From: Desulfobacteraceae bacterium
GTDB taxonomy: Bacteria; Desulfobacterota; Desulfobacteria; Desulfobacterales; Desulfosalsimonadaceae
Assembly (NCBI GenBank): GCA_003599885.1
Contig: QZKW01000030.1
Location: 62,001 to 126,000 of the forward strand
Direction of reading: 5' to 3'
Length of the DNA: 64,000 bases
Both the position numbers and the translations under genes were made by a program. The first letter of the stretch is position 1. Every line of letters begins with the position of its first letter. Positions 1 to 7,970 of the stretch are shown here, in pieces. A model generated the notes under the pieces. The model was given only the letters and a program-made list of their open reading frames with translations, was not told the DNA's origin and ran no database searches.

Positions 1-211
1 CTCGTAACCCGATTGATCCAAATCCAAAAGCATCAAGCGATTTCAAAATGCGTTCAGCGTTTTTCTGATCCGGCTTAATCAGTAGATCAATATCACCGGT
101 ATATCGTGGAGAACCATGAAGGGCCAAGGCGTACCCGCCGACAATCAAATAGTCAACGTGATGGACGTTGAATAACTCGAGCAACTCTTTGAAGTCTTTC
201 TGTACTTCCAT
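1..211 (-). CDS. Nucleotidyltransferase (MNT/AbiEii-like fold), C-terminus cut by window edge
   Basis: Seventy codons are visible from an ATG at 211 before the window ends. The translation holds a GG-x-ALALHGSPRYTGDIDLL core. This is the nucleotidyltransferase signature: a GG turn, a Ser/Arg segment, then a paired-Asp DID that would bind catalytic metal. Proteins of this class are often toxin-like members of two-gene modules or resistance-type transferases. The gene's start lies inside the 3' end of the small gene upstream (59-base overlap), which suggests translational coupling and a paired function. Substrate cannot be inferred. The fold is fairly sure; the role as a toxin is only a possibility. 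Confidence 0.8.
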   Translation of the reverse strand, partial: MEVQKDFKELLELFNVHHVDYLIVGGYALALHGSPRYTGDIDLLIKPDQKNAERILKSLDAFGFGSIGLR

Positions 212-341
212 GATATTGTCTCCTCAGAAACTCAACTGCACCCACTCTTTCTTCCGGCGATTTGCTCAGCCAGTATTTCAAGTTATCAGAAATCAGCTCT
301 CTATCACTTAAATTAGAAATTTTAACGACTTTTTTGATCAT
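153..341 (-). CDS. Small conserved-type protein preceding the nucleotidyltransferase
   Basis: This 62-residue basic protein has no signal peptide or membrane segment. It contains a central VEFLRRQYHGSTERLQRV stretch, a pattern I recall from small genes placed directly upstream of nucleotidyltransferases in many bacteria. Its 3' end overlaps the downstream gene by 59 bases, so the two are almost certainly co-expressed. It may be the antidote or accessory half of a toxin-antitoxin-like pair, but that is an inference from position. No enzyme motif is visible. Confidence 0.7.
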   Translation of the reverse strand: MIKKVVKISNLSDRELISDNLKYWLSKSPEERVGAVEFLRRQYHGSTERLQRVARVIQRPSR

Positions 342-548
342 TTACCGGTCCTTCATTATAATTCTTCTTTTGGGGAGTTTTTTTATGGCTAAATAATACT
401 ATTTTTATAACTAAATACAAGAAATATTTATATAATCTATTCAAGGAGGGGGACCAGCCAATCTCGGAAACAGTCTCCCTGCCCAATTTGGCAAGACTGA
501 ACCACTGCCGGATTACACGCTTATGGGGCGTTGAACCATCGCCACCTT

Positions 549-1130
549 TTATGGCTGCCGCGCTAATCCGGCCCACGACAACCTACTTACCCCCAGTGTT
601 TCCTTCAACCCCTTCATCGCCGGCCCATCCGACCGCCAGACATGGCAGGTATTTTCCAGAAACTTCAGGGCCGCGCCCGAAACCGCTGCCCGGTCCACCG
701 GATTCTGCGCCACCGCCGCCCACGCGCCCTGAACAGCGGCCGGGGCCATGGCCAGCAAGAGCGCCACCAGATGGGAACATCCCTTTGCGCCGCCAAGCGT
801 GGACTTGATTTTTTCCGTAAACCCGGCCCGGATTTTCATGCCCACCACCTGCTGCAATGCAGCCACGATTTCACGGCATTCCTCTTTGGGCACCGTAAGC
901 ATTTCCACATCAAGGGCTTCGATTCGCAGGCCCGGCCCTTTGACAACCATCCGGATCACCATATCATGAACAATGCCGGGCGGACGGGACTCGCCGCTCA
1001 GATACCAGGTCTGCCGCAGCCGGTTGTCCGTTAACCGGCCTTCCACCGCAACGGCATCCGATCCATGAACATAGGTGCTGATCTCAATGGTGCGGTCATG
1101 AATTTTCTTTTCCCGATCAATTGTTATCAT
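549..1130 (-). CDS. DUF2889 family protein
   Basis: The translation matches the DUF2889 layout. An early IHDRTIEISTYVHG segment is followed by 'EGRLTDNR', a PPGIVHDMVIRM block and a C-terminal GCSHLVALLLAMAPAAVQ helix. The family has no assigned function; the conserved His and Cys residues could bind a ligand or metal. I chose the ATG at 1130 because AAAGGA lies at a good distance upstream. A longer in-frame start at 1175 adds an unconserved, Cys-rich leader. The C-terminal third is Ala-rich and ends without a recognisable motif. The gene stands alone between the nucleotidyltransferase pair and the divergently transcribed FAD protein. Confidence 0.8.
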   Translation of the reverse strand: MITIDREKKIHDRTIEISTYVHGSDAVAVEGRLTDNRLRQTWYLSGESRPPGIVHDMVIRMVVKGPGLRIEALDVEMLTVPKEECREIVAALQQVVGMKIRAGFTEKIKSTLGGAKGCSHLVALLLAMAPAAVQGAWAAVAQNPVDRAAVSGAALKFLENTCHVWRSDGPAMKGLKETLGVSRLSWAGLARQP

Positions 1131-1253
1131 TTTCAATTCCTTTATGATATCATTCTGGCACAGACAGGAGTCCAAACGGTCACTCCGCTTTCGCTTACTT
1201 TAGCATAAACGTTTATTGAATACGATCAAAGCTTTATAAAGATATATAAATAA

Positions 1254-2804
1254 ATGGGATATAAAGAAATCACCCTTCAGATGCCTCCCGGTTTCCAGCC
1301 GGATGAGCTGAAGCACATGATTGAGAAAACCCTGGGCATCCGGGAATTTTCCTACCAGATTGAGAGCAAAAGCCTCGACGCCCGCAAAAAAAGCCATATC
1401 CACTGGCTGGTGAAGGTGGGGGTGGTGTCCGAACACATCCAAGGACCGGAACCGGAACCTGCGCCGGAACTCATCATCCCATATCAGAAGCGGAACAAAC
1501 GCGTGATCGTCGTCGGCAGTGGTCCGGCCGGATTCTTTTCCGCCTATGTTCTTCAAAAAGCCGGATTTGAAACCACCATCATCGAACGGGGGACGGATGT
1601 CGCCCGTCGGGCCGACGGAATCAAACGCTTTGAAAGCACCGGCGCGTTCAGCCCGAACAGCAATTATGCTTTTGGCGAGGGCGGGGCCGGCACATTTTCC
1701 GACGGCAAACTCACCAGCCGCACCAAACGCATATCACTTGAAAAACAGTTTATTCTGGCAAGCTACATAAAGGCGGGCGCTCCGGAAGAGATCCGGTATC
1801 TGGCCCATCCCCATCTCGGCAGCAACATCCTGAAAAAAATTGTCGTCAATCTACGAAAAGAGTATCTCCAAATCGGCGGGAGTATTCTCTTTGAAACACA
1901 GCTCCAGAATCTGACGGTCAAAAACGCACGAACCATAAATACCGTCACTGACGCCGTCACGCTCACAGGCACCGAGCCGGGGGACTATTTTCTGGTGGCT
2001 CCGGGAAACTCGGCCCATGACACGGCCCGCATGCTTATTCAAAAAGGCGTGGTGTTCCAGGCCAAAAGCTTTGCCATCGGCTGCCGGGTGGAACATCCCC
2101 AGGAACTGATCAACAGGGCCCAGTGGGGCCGCGAAGAGATTCCCGGAGTTGCAGCGGCGGAATACCGCCTGACATTCCGCGATCCTGCGACGCTTCCGGT
2201 ATACACCTTCTGTATGTGCCCGGGCGGGGTCATTGTTCCGGCGACCGCATTTCCGAATGCCAACATTGTCAACGGCATGAGCCATTACCGACGCGATGGA
2301 AAATTCGCCAATGCCGCCTGCGTGGCTGCCGTAAATCCGGACCAGTTAATCGGCAAAAAAGCCGGGCCGCTCCAAATTTTAGGCTGGCTGGGAACCCTTG
2401 AAGAGAAATTCTACCGGTTCTCAGAAGGTTTTCAGGCCCCCGCTTGCAGCATCCGGGACTTTATCGCCAAAACCGAACCTGCCGTAGCTTTTGAATCCAG
2501 CTATCCACTGGGATTAAAACCCGCCCGCCTGTGGGAACTGCTGCCAACGGACATCAGCCATGCCATCCGGGAGGGGCTGAAAAACTTCAGCCGGAAAATA
2601 CGGGGGTTTGAAACCGGCATTATTATGGGACTCGAGAGCAAAACCTCCTCCCCGATCCAGGCCCTGCGCGATGAAAACCGTCTTTGTCCGGGTTTTGACA
2701 ATCTCTATATTGTGGGTGAAGGCAGCGGACATTCCGGCGGCATTATATCCAGCGGCGTGGACGGCATCCGGGCCGCCCTGAAAATCATCGAGAAAAGCAA
2801 TTGA
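1254..2804 (+). CDS. FAD-dependent dehydrogenase of the COG2509 type
   Basis: This 516-residue cytoplasmic flavoprotein has a small N-terminal domain (about 1-80). A Rossmann FAD-binding motif VVGSGPAGFFSAYVL follows near residue 85, ending in the IIERG acidic strand. The family-typical FGEGGAGTFSDGKL segment is near residue 140, and a C-terminal GEGSGHSGGI...GVDG FAD-contact block is near 485. This order is that of the uncharacterised FAD-dependent dehydrogenases of COG2509. The electron donor and acceptor are unknown. The start ATG lacks a clear Shine-Dalgarno sequence, but the N-terminus (EITLQMPPG...) reads as conserved. The gene is divergent from the DUF2889 gene and shares a short upstream region with it. 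Confidence 0.85.
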   Translation: MGYKEITLQMPPGFQPDELKHMIEKTLGIREFSYQIESKSLDARKKSHIHWLVKVGVVSEHIQGPEPEPAPELIIPYQKRNKRVIVVGSGPAGFFSAYVLQKAGFETTIIERGTDVARRADGIKRFESTGAFSPNSNYAFGEGGAGTFSDGKLTSRTKRISLEKQFILASYIKAGAPEEIRYLAHPHLGSNILKKIVVNLRKEYLQIGGSILFETQLQNLTVKNARTINTVTDAVTLTGTEPGDYFLVAPGNSAHDTARMLIQKGVVFQAKSFAIGCRVEHPQELINRAQWGREEIPGVAAAEYRLTFRDPATLPVYTFCMCPGGVIVPATAFPNANIVNGMSHYRRDGKFANAACVAAVNPDQLIGKKAGPLQILGWLGTLEEKFYRFSEGFQAPACSIRDFIAKTEPAVAFESSYPLGLKPARLWELLPTDISHAIREGLKNFSRKIRGFETGIIMGLESKTSSPIQALRDENRLCPGFDNLYIVGEGSGHSGGIISSGVDGIRAALKIIEKSN

Positions 2805-2917
2805 CATCAACAGACAACAAAAAATAACATTGTGTTTACGGATAGAATGCGGGAAATAGAAGAATCAAGGTAAAGATCATCAATTATGACCCATCAGGTT
2901 TGGAGGACACCACCACC

Positions 2918-3859
2918 ATGAAAAAAACTGCCGCCCTGTTCACCATCATCGCCATGGCCGGTTTGTTAAGCGCTTGCGGAGCCGCCCGCTGGGTGCGCAC
3001 CCCGCTTCTGGAAGGCTCACGAACGACTGTCAACCTGGAACACCGGGTGGAAAAGGACCAGATCACCCCTCAGCATTATAATCACCCTTACAAAATGCCT
3101 CTGCAGGATGTGGGAAAACTCCTCGGGGATCTGGCCTATAATGAAAAAGCCGTCCTGCTCGGCCGGCAGAATGAAACACCGGTTTTTCAGGCCATAGAAA
3201 TCGCAACACTTGCCCCGGCCCTGACAGATGCCCTGACCAAGGCTTCTCCCGACCAGCGGATCCAGTTCACCTCCTTCAACAAAGGGGGCGGTCTGCTGTT
3301 TAAAAATACCAGAAAAACCGAAGGTGTCCTGTTTGTGGAACCGAAAGACCGGATCAATCTCGCCTTTAACCTGATCAACGAGGATGTGGTGACGGCCGAA
3401 AGCCAGGATTCCCCACAGATGTATACCAATTCGGATCCATTGAAAGTCAGGTTTTCGGATACCGTCCTTATCCCCAATGCTTCCTATACGGACATCAAGC
3501 AATTCGATAACGGCAAACCGGCCCCCATGTGGGTGGTGGCGGATGCCGGAAAGCTTAAGGAGGCGGTGGCGTCCGCCCCGAAACCGGCGCCGGCCCCTGT
3601 CGTCATAGCACCCGAAAAGCCGATTATCGCGCCCTTCATCCAGACATCGCCGCCCGTCACGCCAGCGCCCAAACCGGTAATGGAGCCGAAACCGGCAACC
3701 GCCGCTCCCCCAGCGCCGGCCGGAGCCGTGCCCCAGGAAACCAATCAGCAAGACATTAAAAATAAACTCCAATACTTAAAAGAACTGTACGAGAGCGGCC
3801 TGATCACTGAGCCGGAATATCAGGCGGAAAAGAAAAAGCTTCTGGATAAAATCAATTAG
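2918..3859 (+). CDS. Lipoprotein with C-terminal SHOCT domain
   Basis: Translation from the ATG at 2918 (upstream TGGAGG) begins with a lysine-rich signal peptide. It ends in a lipobox LLSAC near residue 20, so the mature protein should be a lipid-anchored envelope protein. A TTG 18 bases upstream is in frame but less likely as a start. The middle 190 residues are a soluble domain I do not recognise. Residues about 225-275 are a Pro/Ala/Lys linker of the kind that spans periplasmic space. The last 30 residues (LKELYESGLITEPEYQAEK) are a SHOCT domain, a short helical module found at the ends of many membrane or lipoprotein chains. Function unknown. Confidence 0.85.
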   Translation: MKKTAALFTIIAMAGLLSACGAARWVRTPLLEGSRTTVNLEHRVEKDQITPQHYNHPYKMPLQDVGKLLGDLAYNEKAVLLGRQNETPVFQAIEIATLAPALTDALTKASPDQRIQFTSFNKGGGLLFKNTRKTEGVLFVEPKDRINLAFNLINEDVVTAESQDSPQMYTNSDPLKVRFSDTVLIPNASYTDIKQFDNGKPAPMWVVADAGKLKEAVASAPKPAPAPVVIAPEKPIIAPFIQTSPPVTPAPKPVMEPKPATAAPPAPAGAVPQETNQQDIKNKLQYLKELYESGLITEPEYQAEKKKLLDKIN

Positions 3860-3897
3860 GGTCTATTTTAAACTGCTTCCAATGGAAGTTTCTGTGA

Positions 3898-4827
3898 ATG
3901 AAATTCCTTTTCGTCCTGATGATAACCATGGCAATCAGCGCCTGTTCCCATTCAGATATGTACAGGACAAATTTTTTAAAACAGACTGAACCGGCGAAGC
4001 ATTCCGTTCGGGTGACATGGATGGGAACCGCCGGTCTTTATGTGTCTGACGGGGAAACCGGAATCTATATTGATCCGTTCGTGAGCCGTTACGGCCTGCT
4101 TAAGGTCGGTGCCGGGTTTTCGTTAAAACCGCAGCACCCGCTCATCGACGAATGGATCACACTGACCGGCGGGCAAAACGCCGCCGCGATCCTGGTCTCC
4201 CATTCGCATTATGACCATGTTCTGGACGCTCCCTGGTTTGCTGAAAAGACCGGGGCGACGATTGTGGGGTCCCAAAGCACGGCGAATGTTGCTCTGGGGG
4301 CCGGAATCCCCAACAACCGGATTAAAACCATAAGGGACAGGGACACGGTCAATATCGGAAATTTTGAAATCACATTTATTCAAAGCGTTCACAGCCCTGC
4401 CCTGTTCGGCAAAATTCCCTGGCCGGGAAAGATTGAGCAGCCCCTGACCCCGCCCGCGCCGGCATCCGCCTACCGGGAAGGCGGCGCATATGCCCTTTTC
4501 GTGAAACACCCTAAAGGAACGTTTCTGCACTATGGAAGTCCGGGCGTCAAACCGGGTATTTTTGAAGGTATGACAGCGGATGTGGTGTTTTTAAGCATCG
4601 GGGGGCGCAAAGACACCGGCTCCCTTATAGACCATGTTATCACCCCCCTGCATCCGGCGACCGTCATCCCCATTCATTTTGACGATCTGTTCGGACCGGT
4701 CAGCAAAGAGGTTACCCCGCTCATCGGGGTGAACTTAAATGAATTCTGGACCACCATGGCCGCTTCAAAATCGTCATTTATCGTGAACACCCTGCCGGTG
4801 GGAGAGGAAAGGGTGTTGTTCCATTGA
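3898..4827 (+). CDS. Lipoprotein of the metallo-beta-lactamase fold
   Basis: This 309-residue protein has a lipoprotein signal (lipobox ISAC at residues 13-16). An MBL-fold hydrolase domain follows. Zinc-binding residues appear in SHSHYDH near residue 101, in VHS near 163 and in IPIHFDD near 260. The usual Asp ligand strand is replaced by a LHYGSPG segment, so metal coordination may differ from the canonical fold. The N-terminal half resembles the UlaG/RomA-like MBL group, with its GTAGLYVSDGETGIYIDPF beta strands. The cleaved bond is unknown. It lies 38 bases after the SHOCT lipoprotein and 24 bases before the deaminase, so a shared transcript is likely. Confidence 0.85.
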   Translation: MKFLFVLMITMAISACSHSDMYRTNFLKQTEPAKHSVRVTWMGTAGLYVSDGETGIYIDPFVSRYGLLKVGAGFSLKPQHPLIDEWITLTGGQNAAAILVSHSHYDHVLDAPWFAEKTGATIVGSQSTANVALGAGIPNNRIKTIRDRDTVNIGNFEITFIQSVHSPALFGKIPWPGKIEQPLTPPAPASAYREGGAYALFVKHPKGTFLHYGSPGVKPGIFEGMTADVVFLSIGGRKDTGSLIDHVITPLHPATVIPIHFDDLFGPVSKEVTPLIGVNLNEFWTTMAASKSSFIVNTLPVGEERVLFH

Positions 4828-4851
4828 CCGCATCATTAAACAGAGCCCCCC

Positions 4852-5433
4852 ATGAAACTGCCTGAAGTTGTTATCCGTCTGCCCGAGTGGGTCGGCCCAT
4901 GGATTGAACGGTCGCCGAAAACATTTCCGGCTATCGAAGACCGCATGGGCTTTGTGGTTGAACTGTCGCGGCAAAATATCCGCCGTCAAACCGGCGGACC
5001 GTTTGCCGCAGCAGTATTTGACATGAACGGAGGGCTTATCGCACCGGGCGTCAACACCGTGATAACATCCAACTGCTCCATTCTGCATGCGGAAATCATG
5101 GCCATTGCCCTGGCCCAGCAAACCCTTGAACGATATGATATTAGCGACGGCGGGAAATTCAGTTTCGAGCTGATTGCTTCCACCGAACCCTGCGCCATGT
5201 GTTTCGGGGCAATTCCCTGGTCGGGCATCCGGATTCTGGTTTGTGGGGCACGGAGCGCAGATGCCGAAGCTATCGGGTTTGATGAAGGCCCCAAACCGTC
5301 TGGCTGGGTGGCGGCCCTGAAAAACCGGGGCATTGAGGTGAAACGGAATGTGATGCGGGATGCGGCGGCTTTGGTCCTGAAGGAATATGCGGCATCCGGC
5401 GGACAGATATACAATCCCGGATCAACGACTTAA
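4852..5433 (+). CDS. Zinc-dependent nucleoside/nucleobase deaminase
   Basis: This 193-residue cytosolic enzyme belongs to the cytidine/guanine deaminase superfamily. The catalytic HAE motif (zinc-ligand His, proton-shuttling Glu) is near residue 79. The second zinc motif TEPCAMC follows near 111-117. The expected GGPFAAAVFD strand is upstream at about 47. The size, and the PWSGI segment after PCAMC, fit guanine deaminase/tRNA-adenosine-type enzymes acting in purine or pyrimidine salvage. The exact base is not predictable. The start ATG has only a weak ribosome-binding site. An inverted repeat begins 9 bases after the stop. Confidence 0.85.
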   Translation: MKLPEVVIRLPEWVGPWIERSPKTFPAIEDRMGFVVELSRQNIRRQTGGPFAAAVFDMNGGLIAPGVNTVITSNCSILHAEIMAIALAQQTLERYDISDGGKFSFELIASTEPCAMCFGAIPWSGIRILVCGARSADAEAIGFDEGPKPSGWVAALKNRGIEVKRNVMRDAAALVLKEYAASGGQIYNPGSTT

Positions 5434-5441
5434 CCAATTTT

Positions 5442-5510
5442 TCTCTGCGACTCAGCGGCTCAGCGCGAGTTCTGTTTTTTCTCCCGCAGAGACGCGGGGG
5501 CGCAGAGGGA
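5442..5510. repeat. Interspersed inverted repeat, copy A (CTCTGCG / CGCAGAG arms)
   Basis: The left arm CTCTGCGACTCAGCGGCTCA and the right arm CCCGCAGAGACGCGGGGGCG are imperfect reverse complements around a short T-rich centre. The same arms recur at 49861-49938 and 53032-53108, always between genes. This copy sits between the deaminase and the LysE gene, both on the plus strand, so it may act as a transcript hairpin. Confidence 0.75.
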
Positions 5511-5552
5511 TTTATTATCTTTTACGTTTTCATATAATAGGAAGAAAGCATC

Positions 5553-6185
5553 ATGTTCCCCCTCTCTCTTGAAACCCTCCTGGCATTCGGCATGGCATCC
5601 GTATTGCTGGCCCTGGCCCCCGGTCCGGACAATATTTTCGTGTTGACCCAGTCCGCCATGCACGGCAAAGCCTCCGGTCTGATCGTCACCCTCGGGCTGT
5701 GCACGGGCCTGATCGTTCACACCACCGCCGTAGCCTTTGGCGTGGCCGTCATTTTTCAGGCTTCCGCCCTGGCGTTCACGGCGTTGAAACTAGCCGGTGC
5801 CGCCTACCTGCTGTACCTTGCATGGCAGGCCTTCCGCGCTTCGGCGGCAGCCATAAAGGCGGGGCCAAACGGGCGGCTGACTTTCGGCAAGCTCTATCAG
5901 CGGGGCATCATCATGAATGTCACCAACCCCAAGGTGTCTATTTTCTTTCTGGCGTTTCTGCCACAGTTCGCGGATCCCTCCCGGGGTTCCCTGCCCCTGC
6001 AGCTCATTTTACTCGGCGGGATATTTATCCTGGCGACCGTGGTCGTATTCGGGGGCATTGCATGGATGGCGGGCAGCCTGGGGCAATGGCTCATCCGGAA
6101 CGAAAAAGCCCAGACGTTTATGAACCGCGTGGCAGGCACGGTATTTGTGGGGCTGGCATTGAAACTTGCGACCACGACAAGATAA
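5553..6185 (+). CDS. LysE/RhtB-family amino-acid exporter
   Basis: This 210-residue integral membrane protein has about six hydrophobic helices. The family hallmark is near the N-terminus: LALAPGPDNIFVLTQSAMHGK (the APGP(D/N) motif of LysE/RhtB). A GIIMNVTNPKVSIFFLAFLPQF segment follows near residue 125, the typical NPK signature. Members export lysine, homoserine, threonine or leucine-like amino acids through the inner membrane; the substrate here is unknown. A GGAAGAA site precedes the ATG. The gene follows repeat copy A, and its 3' end faces a small convergent membrane-protein gene. Confidence 0.9.
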   Translation: MFPLSLETLLAFGMASVLLALAPGPDNIFVLTQSAMHGKASGLIVTLGLCTGLIVHTTAVAFGVAVIFQASALAFTALKLAGAAYLLYLAWQAFRASAAAIKAGPNGRLTFGKLYQRGIIMNVTNPKVSIFFLAFLPQFADPSRGSLPLQLILLGGIFILATVVVFGGIAWMAGSLGQWLIRNEKAQTFMNRVAGTVFVGLALKLATTTR

Positions 6186-6215
6186 AAAATCCGGGTTTTC
6201 CTGCTGGTGGCGGGT

Positions 6216-6473
6216 TTACCGGCGCTTTTTATCTCCCAGAATCAGTTTTTTGAATTGCTCGGTGATCCAGCGGGCGGGAACGCCGGTGGCGGAATATCCG
6301 ATGAACGCCATCATTATACATATGACCACCCGGCCGGAAAAATCGATGTCGGGCGTAAAAATCAGGGGCGTCAGCAAGCCGGAGAAAATGATCCCCATCA
6401 GGATTCGCCATGAATCAGGTAAAAACAGAATATAAAAAAATATATAACTCATTGTTATGGGACGTTTTTTCAA
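6216..6473 (-). CDS. Small two-helix membrane protein
   Basis: This is an 85-residue protein starting at a TTG with AGGTGAT just upstream; an ATG at 6452 is the alternative start. Two hydrophobic stretches (ILMGIIFSGLLTPLIF and VVICIMMAFIGYSATGV) are followed by a strongly basic tail (EQFKKLILGDKKRR). This predicts an inner-membrane protein with a positive cytoplasmic C-terminus. I do not recognise the family. It is convergent with the LysE gene (31 bases apart) and divergent from the acid phosphatase gene. Confidence 0.5.
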   Translation of the reverse strand: MKKRPITMSYIFFYILFLPDSWRILMGIIFSGLLTPLIFTPDIDFSGRVVICIMMAFIGYSATGVPARWITEQFKKLILGDKKRR

Positions 6474-6632
6474 AATATCACCTATGGCAATGGGGTTAAA
6501 TTCAGAACCATTTGTTTACCTCATGGCTGGCCCGTTTTGCAATGAAAAAGGTGAAAGGCCAAAACAGCATTCCGGTTTTTTATACACTAAAAATACAAGT
6601 TTTGTATCTTTAACAAAGGAGAGACATAAATA

Positions 6633-7883
6633 ATGATGAACCCCATTCATATTATTAAACGATACAAAATCTTATTTGTTCTGATGTGCGTTGCTGTCGC
6701 CGCCGGTTGTTGTTCACCCGCTGAAAAACAAACAAAGCCTGCAGCAGTTCCGGAAATACGGCCGGGAGTACTTGCGGGATATCTTCAGCCCGAAGCGCTG
6801 CCCGACAGCCTGGCGCTGCTTCCGCCGCCGCCGTCTGAAGGCTCCGCCGCCCTGGCCTGCGATGAAGAGATCAGCCGGAATGGTTTGGCGTTGCGGGACA
6901 CCCCGCGCTGGACCATGGCTGGCGAAGATGCCGAGCTGATGTTCCCGGAGGCCGCAGGTACGTTCTCCTGCGCACTGGGCATCCCGATTACAGAACAGGA
7001 CACCCCGCACCTTTATATGATTTTACGCCGCACCCTCACCGATGCCGGCCTTTCAACATCCAAGGCCAAGAAGCATTACCAGCGAAAGCGACCGTTTCAA
7101 ATCAACCAGCAGCCGATCTGTACGCCGGATGAGGAACCCTTCCTGATCAAAAACGGATCGTATCCTTCCGGGCACACCGCTGCGGGCTGGGCCTGGGCCC
7201 TTATTCTCACGGAAATTGCCCCGGACCGGGCGGATGAACTTCTCGCCAGAGGCCGGGCATATGGTGAAAGCCGCATCGTCTGCAATGTCCATTGGAATTC
7301 TGATGTGGCGGAGGGACGTTTCATGGGAGCAGCGACTGTTGCCCGGTTGCATGCCGATCCCGCGTTCCGTGCAGATCTTGAAGCTGCCAAAGAGGAATAT
7401 GCAGCTGCCCGGGACAAAGGCCTGAGACCTTCACAGGACTGCGAATCCGAGGCCCGGACACTGGCTATCGGTCTGCGCCCGTTAAGTGTCGAGGCTGAAA
7501 TTCTCAAATCCTGGCAAGGAGACTTCCCGTTAAATCAGCTCCATCTGCTGCCGGAGGGACAGCGCCAGTCGCCCGCCGGTTTTATCGATAGTGCCCAAAC
7601 CTTCACGGATGTCTGGAAAGCCTTGAAACCAGGTGAGGGCGTTCCGGTAATCGATTTTAATGCCAACCTCGTCCTTTTTGCCCGCAACACCCAGTTTTTT
7701 AACCGCATTTCAATCGGAAAAGTGGATGTGAAAAACGGCGTGGCCCAATTACTGGCTATGGAAACCATGTCCGCAAATCCTCTTGAAGACAAGGCCGCCA
7801 TGTCGATGGTGGTGGTTTCAAAAAGCGGAGTCAGCGCAATTCAGACCGGCGACAAAATCATTCCTATTGCGAAAAGCCATTAA
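6633..7883 (+). CDS. PAP2-type (class A) acid phosphatase fused to a PrcB-like C-terminal domain
   Basis: This 416-residue secreted protein has an N-terminal signal with a possible lipobox (VAAGC). The PAP2 phosphatase signature is complete: K-x6-RP (KKHYQRKRP, near residue 145), PSGHT (near 175) and SR-x5-H-x3-D (SRIVCNVHWNSD, near 211). That is the arrangement of vanadium-haloperoxidase-fold nonspecific acid phosphatases, which hydrolyse phosphomonoesters in the periplasm. Residues about 290-412 form a second domain that is not part of such phosphatases. It is homologous along its whole length to the N-terminal half of the protein at 18014-18964. Its VIDFNANLVLFARN core resembles the PrcB C-terminal domain. 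A strong AAAGGAGAG site precedes the start. Confidence 0.85.
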   Translation: MMNPIHIIKRYKILFVLMCVAVAAGCCSPAEKQTKPAAVPEIRPGVLAGYLQPEALPDSLALLPPPPSEGSAALACDEEISRNGLALRDTPRWTMAGEDAELMFPEAAGTFSCALGIPITEQDTPHLYMILRRTLTDAGLSTSKAKKHYQRKRPFQINQQPICTPDEEPFLIKNGSYPSGHTAAGWAWALILTEIAPDRADELLARGRAYGESRIVCNVHWNSDVAEGRFMGAATVARLHADPAFRADLEAAKEEYAAARDKGLRPSQDCESEARTLAIGLRPLSVEAEILKSWQGDFPLNQLHLLPEGQRQSPAGFIDSAQTFTDVWKALKPGEGVPVIDFNANLVLFARNTQFFNRISIGKVDVKNGVAQLLAMETMSANPLEDKAAMSMVVVSKSGVSAIQTGDKIIPIAKSH

Positions 7884-7900
7884 GATTGCATTCTCGATAT

Positions 7901-7934
7901 AAAAAAACCGGCCCTTCAAAGACCGGCTTTTTCA
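7901..7934. terminator. Bidirectional terminator between convergent genes
   Basis: A-rich bases, a CCGG...CCGG stem with a short loop, and a following T-run form a hairpin readable on both strands. It lies 18 bases after the acid phosphatase stop and 37 bases from the MscS stop. The stem is short and has one mismatch, so strength is uncertain. Confidence 0.5.
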
Positions 7935-7970
7935 AATTTTAACGGCTGATTTCCAGGGAAGGCCCCTGCT

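Noticed and set aside
488-808. Pro-rich plus-strand frame over the DUF2889 gene 3' end
   Set aside because: It is the antisense of an Ala/Gly-rich coding region; no start signal or family match.
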